This document shows positions 44,185 to 54,444 of a DNA stretch of 64,000 bases, in pieces; positions within the stretch are counted from its first letter, which is position 1; every line of letters begins with the position of its first letter. A model generated the notes under the pieces. That model made no database searches. It had not been told where the DNA came from and saw nothing but the letters and a program-made list of their open reading frames with translations. The DNA is from Omphiscola glabra (lineage: Eukaryota; Mollusca; Gastropoda; Lymnaeidae), in the NCBI GenBank assembly GCA_964017045.1, contig OZ024796.1, positions 25,979,010-26,043,009 on the forward strand, written 5' to 3'. Made by a program: the position numbers and the translations under genes.

Positions 44185-44724
44185 GTCAGTTCACACGATC
44201 ACATTTCGCGTCATTATTTTGTGCGTAGTTTCTTTTTTGGGGGAATTTGATCAAATAGTAATTTGAAAGTTGTGACAAGGCTTCACTCACGAATGGACTA
44301 CGATTAGTCACTTCCTTGTTTTGTCACGTGATACGTACCAGCCATTAGTAGGCTTTCTGCTACACATAACAACACATAACAACAGATAAACAGCTGATCA
44401 GCCATTGCCATTATCATTAATTCTAAAGCAAAATGTTTGTCTCCATCAGCGCTTCCCCAGTGTTAATTAAAATTTTACTTTTCAAAATATTCTTGAATAC
44501 ACGTGTTTTTTTTAAAATGACATTCATAAATGTGACAATAATTATAATTCAGTTATGATTAAAGGAAGAAAGTTGTTTGAAGAAAAATTTGTGAGCGACT
44601 AGTGTGTTGCAGACAGCCTACCGGAAGTATTACTTGTTTTTACACGTATCACGTGACAAAACAATCGACTAATCGTAGTCCATTGCATCAAATGCTTGAA
44701 AGAAAATGTGATCGTGTGAACCGA
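44185..44724 (-). mobile_element. MITE (family 1), second copy, split by an inserted MITE
   Basis: The outer segments 44185-44294 and 44682-44724 together are the reverse complement of the element at 28924-29092. The interruption is precisely the family-2 element at 44295-44681, so the nested order of insertion is directly readable. Confidence 0.85.
44295..44681 (-). mobile_element. MITE (family 2), copy B, nested
   Basis: Reverse-complement relative of 40502-40876, with the GGACTACGATTAGTCACTTC left end and inverted right end. The empty site in the family-1 copy at 28961-28970 reads gatgcaattc. The filled site reads gatgcaat...attcg in the same orientation, implying an AT duplication. Confidence 0.88.
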
Positions 44725-44725
44725 C

Positions 44726-45500
44726 CCCTAGGGGCCATCCATGTAGTACATACGTAAACAGTCAAATTTTCGCGCGCTACCCCCACCCCGCTTCGATGGA
44801 GGAGTCATTATTTGGACACCACATGCGTAGAATGAGCTTTCAAAACATATATATATATATATATATATGTATACATATGAAATATTATTGAATATAGATT
44901 ACTTATTCGTAATTGAAAATATAAATGACTTAAACTTTGTTTAAAAAAATATTTTTATTTGCGAGCAAAACTTGTTCTTAAAATTGAAGTTAATTTGTTT
45001 GAATAATGTTTTGATCCCCTTTAAAATGGTGGTGCTGAGTAATTATCTATCCTTGCTTAAGGTGCTAACTGAAGTAGCGCTCGTCTTGTCCATTTATTGC
45101 AATAAGAAAAGCAGCATCTTAATCCATATTTCTCTAGTATTTACCTGACGACTTATTGGACAGAAGGTAGTTCCACGGTAACACTTTGAGGAAAATAATA
45201 ATAAAGTACACAGTATCTTTAATAAAGAACATAAAAAATATGAAAGCAATAAAGAAGAAACCATCTGCTCGCTCATACCGTGTATGTTTTATTCTTCTTC
45301 TTGATGTAGCGTTGCACAACTCTGCTCAGGCAATTTTCTATCCCTTTTTTCTCTCTTCCTCAGATGAGTTATTAGACAGGATGACAAATCCCATAGATAT
45401 GTATACAATATCTATGCAAATGCCAAAGGAAGAAATCCGTATGATGAAAGTATAATCGGAATTTTAGCTATGAAGTCAGAATTTTTTATGGCAACGTGTG
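44726..45500. other. isolated MITE end and AT-rich DNA
   Basis: At 44729 'aggggccatccatgtag' resembles the GGGGCCGTCCAT termini at 14493. A short (AT)n run is at 44847-44868. Open frames at 45094-45455 overlap on both strands without domains. Confidence 0.4.
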
Positions 45501-45519
45501 CCTTTTTTTTTTTTTTTGT

Positions 45520-45800
45520 GTGGCCTGGGCAACAGACCTTTTGTGGACTGAATTAGAAGTATAGGAAAGATATCTGGCCCGGGCAACAGACAAGGTTGTA
45601 GACTGAAAGAGACGTAAAGGAATGATTTCGGACCTGGGCAACAGAAAAGGTTGAAGACTGAATTAGACGTATTAAAAAGATATCTGGCCTTGTCAACAGA
45701 AAATGTTGTACACTGAATTAGACGTATAGGAATTATATCTGGCCCAAGCGAAAGACAAGATTGTAGACTGAATAAGAGGTATAGGAATGATATTCGACAA
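45520..45800. repeat. degenerate 55-bp tandem repeat, five copies
   Basis: Each copy starts near 'ggcctgggcaacaga' and includes 'ttgtagactgaattagacgtat', then 'ggaatgatatct'. Copies are clearly diverged (about 45522, 45576, 45630, 45686, 45741). Confidence 0.85.
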
Positions 45801-45804
45801 CACA

Positions 45805-46950
45805 TTCGGTGAAAAGAAAGAAGGAAAAATCAATAACAAGTTGGTTTATTGTGTTTGTAGATAGCCCTCGTTCTTGTCAGGTGGATAGCTAGCATAGCCG
45901 TCATGTGACTTTTGGACGCCCCCGGCCACGTTTCAGTCTTGTACCCCCTGCATTCAAAGTTGAAAGTTTATAACAAATATTGACTTCGCGAAATTTCTCA
46001 GATACTTTATTGAAGGGCGTGTCTGTTAATTAAAGTAAAATAGTAAAAAAAAAAAAATTATAACAAAAAAAGATGCGACGAAACAAGGCAATTGTTTAAT
46101 CAAATGTTGAGGTATGATATTTCTGATTTTGCTACGGAGGATTTCGGAATGAATTCGTTATTCGTACTAATCTATAGTTCGCCCTAATCTAGTTCGCACT
46201 AATCTAGCTCAACAGACACTGCAGGGAGATGCCAGCATCAAACTTCTATTCACGCATAAAATTTCAATCATGCTGCGCAGGATTTGAATACATTAATACG
46301 AGATAATTTCTATGGTGGAATAGCAGTGATGTGTTATAGTTGATCCCTTTAAAATGCATCTCGATATGTGAATGGTATTTGAAAGTAAATCTTATTGGTA
46401 TAGCGCAAAGTCAAAAGATGATGAGTTGAAAGCTAAGGCTACGGGGGCAATGGAAAAACATAATCAAAAAGGAACTCTTGATTATAATAAATTATATATA
46501 AAACTGATGAATAATTCAATAGTTTGTAGGATAATGATGTCAAATTCATCTTTATTTTTATATATAAACAGCATTGCGATAATGTGGTGTGCTGAAAATA
46601 GCTAGGATGAAATGTTCCCCTGATTTTATAGTACAGTTCTCTTTTAACAGCTTTTAAACAGTGAGTATAAATCATGGTTTTACAGGACGGCATTTTATTA
46701 CATGACGACCGCCCTTTTATTTATCCTTGTTACGTCACTAAAGTAATTCATACTGATTTTTACCAGGACAGTACTGGCGTTTGGACCTTTCGAGTATGTT
46801 CTGGTTTGTCGTGAGCTGAAACCAATACACTTTAAGACTACAACACTTTAAAAAAAAATATACGTATCCATCTATAACGATTCATCAAAAGATCGAGTAC
46901 ATCTAACATGGAGGCATAAATAAATTACATTACTAAAAGAAATATAATAA
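45805..46950. other. unique sequence, no gene recognised
   Basis: Short open frames at 46372-46693 on both strands, none with a recognisable domain. Confidence 0.35.
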
Positions 46951-46954
46951 CTAA

Positions 46955-47193
46955 GGCTTACCCAGGAGTTGTCGGAATGTTTCATTGTATCAATGTTATC
47001 CGCCTTCGGGACTCCATCTCCGGGTTTGAATTCAGAGTTTCATTCTCTTAGATGAGTTGCCGTCCAAGGTTAACGAGTCCCAATCACATCTTGCTGGTGA
47101 TGTTTTGTTTTCGCTTGACTGGGAATAGGTGGGGATTTAACTCCAGACCATCAACTTGAGATTTGCTCAGTTTAGACCACTCGGCCACCCAGC
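46955..47193 (-). mobile_element. tRNA-derived SINE
   Basis: The minus strand starts GCTGGGTGGCCGAGTGGTCT, containing a perfect RNA polymerase III box A (TGGCCGAGTGG). About 35 bases on there is a box-B-like GGAGTTAAATCC (canonical form GGTTCGAATCC), then a non-tRNA body with 'ggactcgttaaccttggacg' and 'ctcatctaagagaatg'. The head resembles a leucine- or serine-type tRNA but is not a foldable complete tRNA. The 3' tail boundary is uncertain. Confidence 0.75.
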
Positions 47194-47215
47194 ATCCAAA
47201 GGTACGGTGCCATCT

Positions 47216-47409
47216 TTCTATATCGAGTAAAATATAACTCTGTCAGTATTTTTTGTCAGGACAGGGCCTCCTGCTTTGTAGATTTCTGCAGGGATTACAT
47301 CTTGTCCTGTGGCTTTATTTGAGGAGAGTTGCTGGATTGCTCTCCCGACTTCATCTTCATTTGGATTATTGTCTAGCTTTTGGTTTATCCACCTGTGATA
47401 AACGGGCAA
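47216..47409 (-). pseudogene. LINE reverse-transcriptase N-terminal fragment
   Basis: The minus frame reads LDNNPNEDEVGRAIQQLSSN then KATGQDVIPAEIYKAGGPVL. This matches the 'P..DEV..AI..L..GKAPG.DGIPAE.YK.GG' block that opens the reverse-transcriptase domain of RTE-like LINEs. About 60 codons survive before the frame ends. It lies directly upstream of the SINE on the same strand. Confidence 0.8.
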
Positions 47410-50090
47410 TTACATTATTGTTTTTAGCAGTCGGACAGTTAAGGACTTGACAAAAATTTACTAATACAAAAAATCATGATTTTGCGCTGTGGCTGGTCGG
47501 TCATAAACGTTTAATGTAATTTTGTTTATTAGTAATAAAAAAATGTCTTTCCTGTGCATTATAATGCATAAGATATATTTGCTCATTACAAGAGAACATT
47601 GCGTTGAACAGTTGAGTGTTAACTAACGTGACATCTGAATGTTATGAAACCTCTATCATTAGTTTATAGTATAATCATTCCTAGACCAAGGTGGGCAACC
47701 TTTTTCCGAAATAGCCAAAGATGTGGCGAATGAAAAGTAAAATTCGTTACACTATACATAAATCATTAAAACTAATATTGAATCAAATGAGAGTAAGTAC
47801 TGTCGAAGCTGGTGCCTCTGCTAGTTTTTTAAATAAAATTTGGATTGCTAAAAATAGATATATTATAAAAAATTTAGTTTCAAAGCATGGCATCATGGTG
47901 TCTCGCCGGGGGTAGACGGTTACATTTTGCAACATAAAGACAAAATACCAAGTGATTAAATACAGCATATAGTATGTAAAGCAAACATTACGAAATGCAA
48001 CCCAAAAAAAATTAAATCTTTCAATGAATAAAATGAGTAATTAATAGAATAATCTCAAATGTAAATTTAAATTCATACCTCCCTCAAATTCATGTCTAGA
48101 CGGAAAGACATTATGATTACGTCATTGGTGGGCGGACTATTACGATTTTCCATTTCAATATTTTATTCGTATCGTGCTTCCTTTAAGCAACACTTTATTT
48201 GTTTAAAAAAATATTTAATAATTTTTTTTAAGTATTTAATTATTTATTGTTCACATCTTATTCTTTGACAAAAAGCTAAATTAAAGAAGAATTTGTATTT
48301 ATTTATGTGCAAGATGATACAGACGCCTTACGCTTTCAAACTACTTCTTTTGTGTCAATAAAAATATAAGTATTCGTCAAAGACTCTATTGGTTTCCCAA
48401 CAAAACAATTGTGGTATCGATAATACCAGTACCCAATGTCAGGTTGGTTCAGTAATATAATAATTTTTCAACGAACGACGAGATTTATTTGATTAACAGT
48501 ACATTATCGGTATTGATCATTAAAAAGCAATGAATTTCGCATATACTATAGTTTATAATTATATATTGATCAAGTCTCTCAGGATTCCTGGTTTTTTTTA
48601 GAAAGAAACGAAGAAGACAACGAAACAGGTGGCAGGTGCGTACCGTTGGCGTTATTTTTAATCTTAATAAATTGAAAGTCGTAACATGTTTAGACACGTT
48701 TAGTTTAATTACATTAACTATGACTGTGAGTAGTTCGTTCATTCGGCTATTGTTCATTCATTTAGTAGAACTCTTCTAATAATATCAAAATGCAAAGTTA
48801 AACTATGTAATACAATACTATTTGCTTCATAATTGTTAAGAAACATTTCATAATAAATTATTATCTACTGACGATAACGTCACATTCACATGTCACTGTC
48901 AGTCTAGTCTTTGATAATATATAAAATTCTTAATCAAATTGGTAATACTGTAATTTAGTGACTTTAGTGAAATTTAAAGTTAAATCAATAAAGGTTTTCC
49001 TACTAATGATCGTTAACAATCCAAGACTAGTATGAGTTTTTATTTGTCTCACCCTGGTCAACCTCAAATAATTTTTTATAAAAAATGTTTACCATGATAA
49101 TGATAATGATAATACATGAATTAATTATCCATGCCATTGCCATAATTAAAATTGTCGTCATGGTTAACACTTTGTACTAGTACTAACTAAACGTAAACTT
49201 TAAGTGATATGTCATATTATATTCAAATACTGTATATTATTAGCATAATTCATATTATCAATTATATAATTTTAGTATGTATTGTATACCTATAATATTT
49301 TGTAAAATTCACGATAACACGATAATTTATGCAATACCATTAATATAATTTATTTATTAAACTGCAATATTATTAAATTAATTAAATTCTTTAAAGCTCC
49401 TTGGGCCTTTGACTTTGATGTTGATTTGCTAAGAATTGAATGGAATGTCGTTATTAGGTTCAAGTACATTGACAGATGTGCAATATATAAAAAAATAAAT
49501 TAAGACTTCTTTGTAAGAGACATTTTAATTATTTGGTTAATATATATTTGGTATGATAGTCTTTAAAAGATTTTACCAACATTAAAAAAATGGACTGAAA
49601 ACGATGTGGCTGGGGAAGTCACATTTTACAGAGTGATTTGAGAAAAAGAGAAAAAGACTATCACTGTAGTCCGGATTAATTAAGACCTTCAAAGGCCATG
49701 TGTACTGCCAACATAGGGGCTCATTGCTATAAGTGATTTTTTTTACTTTTAAAAATATGATTGAATCCTTTGATCCTTGGGTGCCGAGGCACGCTGACTG
49801 CCTAGCCCTATGGTCGATCCTACCTTTTCGACTGTAAAAGAAATGTATGGCAAATTTACACATTAAAGAAAGTGAGATAACCTGTTTAGGGGTTGGGTTT
49901 TGTTTGCTCGACATTGGCGATAAAAAATACGTTTATTAGATTTAAATAAGAATTTGAGGACAGAATATAAAAAAAAGCATCATCTGAACCATTGTTATAG
50001 CCCTATAATACAACGATTTTCTTGACCCAATTTTAGTTCACCAATGAGTCGTATCGTTGGACTGTAGAAATATTTCCCCTTTGTTTGTGT
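47410..50090. other. AT-rich intergenic DNA, isolated transposon ends
   Basis: At about 47687 'caaggtgggcaaccttttt' looks like a lone hAT terminus similar to the one at 12492. At about 49779 'ccttgggtgccgaggcacgc' resembles the right half of the element at 39799. Otherwise strongly AT-rich with no supported gene. Confidence 0.4.
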
Positions 50091-50102
50091 ATATGTTTAA
50101 AA

Positions 50103-50290
50103 CAGTGGTTCTCAACCTGTGGATCGCGACTTATTTGGGGGTCGAACGACCCTTACACAGAGGTCGCCTAAGACCATTGGACAACATATATTTTTGAAGT
50201 AGCAAGAAAAATAATTTTATGATTGGGGGTCACCACAACATAAGGAACTGTATTAAAGGGTCGCGGCATTAGGAAGGTTGAGAACCACTT
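50103..50290. mobile_element. hAT MITE with CAGTGGTTCTCAACCT termini
   Basis: The left end CAGTGGTTCTCAACCT is matched by the inverse of the right end (AAGTGGTTCTCAACCT), 15 of 16. Flanks gtttaaaa (50095-50102) and gactaaac (50291-50298) share five positions, including the central TA. The 188-bp body contains 'gggggtcaccacaac'. This is a common hAT MITE design. Confidence 0.87.
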
Positions 50291-50823
50291 GACTAAACAA
50301 ATTTACTTTTACTTGTGTTGGCGAGTCATCGTCCAAACACAGCGTCTCTTGAGCCTACTAGAAGTTTCTTATTAATTATGTAGAATTCTCGCTTGCCCTT
50401 CTAGACTAAGAGTTCGATTTTAGAAACGTCTGAAATAATTTCCTCTTTTGATGACAGATGAATAGAATAAGTAGCACGAACCGATACCATGTCAGTTACT
50501 TTGGTCTGTGATTGAGCACCCAATAATGTTGAACAAAATGACTTTTTGGAAATTTTTTCATTTCTCAGTCGCGATGTTTAATAAAAGTTTGACTCAAAAC
50601 AAAGTCAGTGAAATGGATGAAGAAGGTGGGCTGTGGCGTACTATGAGTAAATGCTGCCCGCGGCAAACTCCCCAAAAGTGTGCTCCCAACACGCCCATTG
50701 ATTTATGTAATCGTTATGCCTATATCAAAAGCAAACGTGCCCCTGTGGGTGGTCATCCCTTTTGTACGCAAATTAGGTTCGGTAATGGGATGAGGCAACG
50801 TTCCGTTGCTAAAGAGGCCTTCG

Positions 50824-51045
50824 CAGGTCTTAATCCGTCCCCGATTCCCTTCTGCCCTGGCGCGCAACAACTCACTGGACGCACAAGTGAAGCAGTAGGT
50901 CTATAATATATTAAATGTTTTTTTTTGTGACGGTAAGGTCTTAATCCGGCCCTGACTCCCTTCAGCCCTGGTGCGCAACAACTCACTGGAAGCACCAGGA
51001 AAGCAGTAGGCCTATATAAATATATTAAATCCTTTTTTTTTACGG
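50824..51045. repeat. tandem duplication of about 111 bp
   Basis: 'ggtcttaatccgtcccc' through 'tatattaaat' plus a T-run and 'acggtaag' occurs at 50826 and again at 50937 as 'ggtcttaatccggccctg'. The second copy abuts the left end of the piggyBac element at 51065. Confidence 0.88.
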
Positions 51046-51216
51046 TAAGCGCATCAGCATTTAACCCTATCCACCTCAACATATTGTATACCCCTTCCTA
51101 GCAACTGGGTGTAGCACATCCGTGCACTTATTATAATGGGAAAAAGTGTTTCTGGCTATTCCTGGCAGCTGGGTGGGTTACATCGGTAGTCTTATTTTAC
51201 AGTGACTGGTTCTCTC

Positions 51217-51300
51217 CAGAGGCGTAGCTAAGGGGGGGCCGAGGGGGGACAGATGTCCCTGGGCGCCAGACTATTTAGGGGCGCCAAAATGTGCTTTGAT
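51217..51300. mobile_element. partial hAT-like left end nested in the piggyBac element
   Basis: CAGAGGCGTAGCTAAGG, followed by 'ggggacagatgtccctgggc' and 'ggggcgccaaaatg', matches the left end of the 27230 element. No right end was found before 51.9 kb, so the copy is truncated or its 3' end is too diverged. Confidence 0.65.
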
Positions 51301-51307
51301 GTTATTT

Positions 51308-51410
51308 TATTGATGAAAATAACTGTATCCGGAAATTTGATCGAAAGAAATTTCGTCGACGGAAAATTGATCGACGGAAATTTTATCGAACGGAAATTTG
51401 GTCGAATCTT
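51308..51410. repeat. degenerate 18-bp repeat
   Basis: About five units of the form 'cggaaatttgatcgaa' with variable middle bases. Confidence 0.75.
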
Positions 51411-51937
51411 TTTTTTAGTTTACACGTTAAAATTTTGCGTCAAATGTCTTTTTGAACGCATTATTTTGTTTTACCGGAGCCCAAGGGGAAGGGGGTCTTT
51501 TTTACTATGTGGCACGATTTAGTTGCATTGAAACCGAACTCCCTTCACAGATCACGTGATTTCTCCGACTGACGCATTTCTTCTGTACATTAATGAAAGA
51601 AACGATACAAACAATAGTTGACTGCACCAACTGGGAAGGTGAGAAAGTAATAGGAGACAAATGGCAAAGGAATGATGCGATCTAAATGAAAGCTTCTATT
51701 GGCTGCCAACTAATACTACACCACACTGGCAATCTTCATGTCTTCAGTGGACTTTTTATTTGGCCATGGAAATTCTATTTTTATGGCACATTTTCGATGA
51801 CGAGATTCAGCAAACTTATGATTCATATTTGTTTTCACAAAAAATGATGCTAGATTAATCCTTTCTAGCTCGTGATATCTTTAATCCTATAATAAGAAAT
51901 GTAAGAGAAGCATTCCTGAGTAATTTGGTGAGGTAAT

Positions 51938-52600
51938 TATGTTCCCGGAGAGAACATCACAGTAGGTAGCATGGTTGGTGTCAGAGGTCGGTGCAGATTT
52001 ATTCAATATATGTCTAGCAAGCCCGACAAATATGGAATACAAATCTTCTGGACCTGTGACTGTGAATCGACTTTGAACTATGCTCCGAAAGGATGTCCAT
52101 ATCTCGGCAAAGAAAATGCAAGTGCCCCAAAGAGAAATGTTGGAATATCCGCAGAGACTGTGATTTCTCTCACAAGGGACTTTCGTGGAAGTGGCCGCAA
52201 TTTCAGAACAGACTATTATTTCATTCCCCTACAATTTGCAGAACCCATGGCCAAGAACAGACTCACACTAGTTGGAACAGTGAATCAGAACAAGATGTTC
52301 TTAACCAAGGGGTTCGAGCAAAATAAAGCTCTGCCCCTCAACAAATCAGTGGGGGTTTTTTCAGACTAGAAAAAACCTTGTCAAATACCAGAGCTCAAAG
52401 CAAGAAAATGTATTTCTCCTGAACACAATATACGCAGATATAGAAAGTGGAAATGAATGCAAGAAACCAGAGATTGTGCTCTGTAACAACAAAATCAAAG
52501 GAGGCATATTCGCGGCGTTTGGTTGTGTTTTTCAGCATTGTTGACTTGGCATCAACCGCATCAAGAGGGGCATTTACATATAAATATCTGACTATCTCAC
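51938..52600 (+). pseudogene. piggyBac transposase relic (PGBD-like)
   Basis: The plus frame from about 51938 reads PGENITVGSMVGVRGRCRFI, QYMSSKPDKYGIQIFWTCD, then APKRNVG, DFRGSGRNFRTDYYF, MAKNRLTLVGTVNQNK. A frameshift near 52366 leads to LVKYQSSKQENVFLLNTIYA and KKPEIVLCNNKIKGG. A further shift leads to RRLVVFFSIVDLAS. The order and spacing match piggyBac transposases. The first catalytic Asp, normally in TVDEQ, is replaced (TVGSM), while the second (TDYYF, usually CDNFF) is kept. With at least two frameshifts the gene is inactive. The N-terminal third is not recognisable. Confidence 0.9.
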
Positions 52601-53048
52601 AGTCTCATGAAGACAACAGACAGTCAATATTGAGGTTGCACATTTCCTCACCTTTCCGTAAGTAGAGGCGATCCGTCCAGACGCATAAAGATATTGGGAT
52701 GCAGAACTTCGCCAGTGCTTTGAAATCTTTACAAACACTTCAAAAAGCTTCCCAAACCACTTCAAATCAGCAAGTTTATCAGACATATTTGCAAAGAACA
52801 TTCTCCTCTTTTATGTAAAAATTGTGCAAGCTGAGCCACTATTTTCCATGTGTACATGTGACTGGTCTGTTTTGAAATGGTTTGTCAAGTTGAATACATG
52901 TTATCATTTTGGTACTCAAATGCATTCACAATATTTATTTATTTTCAAATTTTAAAATCTATTTTATGGATGACACGGACTCAAATAATCAACAAACAAC
53001 AACCAAACATAAATATTCACAAGCCAGTTTAGACGCTATTAAATTGTG

Positions 53049-54221
53049 CTTACACCCAGTTGCTAGGGACTGTGTTACACCCATTTGCTAGGGACTGTGT
53101 TACGCCATGTTGCTAGGGACTGTGTTACGCCCAGTAGCTAGGGACTGTGTTACGCCCAGTTGCTAGGGACTGTGCTACGTCAAGTTGCTAGGAACTGTGC
53201 TACACCCAGTTGCTAGGAACTGTGCTACACCCAGTTGCAAGGAGCTGTGTTAAGCACAGTTGCTAGGGACTGTGTTACACCCAGTTGCTAGGGACTGTGT
53301 TACACCCAGTTGCCAGGGACTGTGTTACAACCAGGTGCTAGGGATTGTGTTACACCCAGTTGCTAGGGACTGTGTTACACCCAGTTGCTAGGGACTGTGT
53401 TACGCCCAGTTGCTAGGGACTGTGTTACGCCCAGTTGCTAGGGACTGTGTTACACCCAGTTGCTAGGGACTGTGTTACACCCAGTTGCTAGGGACTGTGC
53501 TACACCCAGTTGCTAGGGACTGTGTTACACCCAGTTGCTAGGGACTGTGCTACGCCCAGTTGCTAGGGACTGTGTTACACCCAGTTGCTAGGGACTGTGT
53601 TACGCCCAGTTGCTAGGGACTGTCCTAGTCCAGTTGCTAGGGACTGTGTTACACCCAGTTGCTAGGGACTGTGTTACGCCCAGTTGCTAGGGACTGTGTT
53701 ACACCCAGTTGCTAGGGACTGTGTTACACCCAGTTGCTAGGGACTGTGTTACACCCAGTTGCTAGGGACTGTGTTACGCCCAGTTGCTAGGGACTGTGTT
53801 ACACCCAGTGGCTAGGGACTGTGTTACACCCAGTTGCTAGGGACTGTGTTACACCCAGTTGCTAGGGACTGTTACACCCAGTTGCTAGGGACTGTGTTAC
53901 ACCCATTTGCTAGGGACTGTGTTACGCCCAGTTGCTAGGGACTGTGTTACACCCAGTTGCTAGGGATTGTGTTACACCCAGTTGCTAGGGACTGTGTTAC
54001 ACCCAGTTGCTAGGGACTGTGTTACGCCCAGTTGCTAGGGACTGTGTTACGCCCAGTTGCTAGGGACTGTGTTACACCCAGTTGCTAGGGACTGTGTTAC
54101 GCCCAGTTGCTAGGGACTGTGTTACACCCAGTTGCTAGGGACTGTGTTACGCCCAGTTGCTAGGGACTGTGTTACGCCCAGTTGCTAGGGACTGTGTTAC
54201 ACCCAGTTGCTAGGGACTGTA
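53049..54221. repeat. 25-bp minisatellite, about 47 copies, derived from piggyBac subterminal DNA
   Basis: The unit is ACACCCAGTTGCTAGGGACTGTGTT, with c/g and t/c variants (tacgccc, tgtgcta). Most copies are near identical in the centre and right; the leftmost are more diverged. Each contains GTTGCTAGG, half of the X-box palindrome. Two inverted degenerate units sit at the left end of the element (about 51096-51120 and 51158-51178). Confidence 0.96.
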
Positions 54222-54444
54222 GCAAAAAGTTTAGGCCCCCTTAAAAATAAGTCACTTTTGCATGCTTTATAAAATTACATCCATCAAGGTGTTCATTCCA
54301 ACTACCTTGTGGATTAGGTCTACCTTGTGGATTAGGTCGAGTAGGAGAAAGTTTATTAAAAGAAACCTCGAGATATCAGCAATCACAGCCTGACTCTGGG
54401 TGTATTACACTATTACACCCAGTTGAGGTGGATAGGGTTTAAAA

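Larger units (their letters stand above)
51065..54437 (+). mobile_element. piggyBac-type transposon, 3.4 kb, with minisatellite expansion
   Basis: The perfect 16-bp terminal inverted repeat CCCTATCCACCTCAAC starts at 51065 and its inverse ends at 54437. The left flank is TTAA (51061-51064); the right flank is TTTA (54438-54441), one change from the TTAA duplication expected of piggyBac elements. A broken piggyBac transposase lies inside on the plus strand. The left subterminal sequence TAGCAACTGGGTGTAGCACA is the reverse complement of the 25-bp unit that fills 53.05-54.22 kb. Confidence 0.9.

Noticed and set aside
47687..47705. Lone hAT end caaggtgggcaacctttttc as a full element
   Set aside because: No matching right end or target duplication could be found within several hundred bases, so only a possible relic is noted.
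50508..50906. 132-residue open frame with several cysteines
   Set aside because: The 3' half is part of a 111-bp tandem duplication with transposon-end-like sequence (ggtcttaatccggccctga); no domain recognised.
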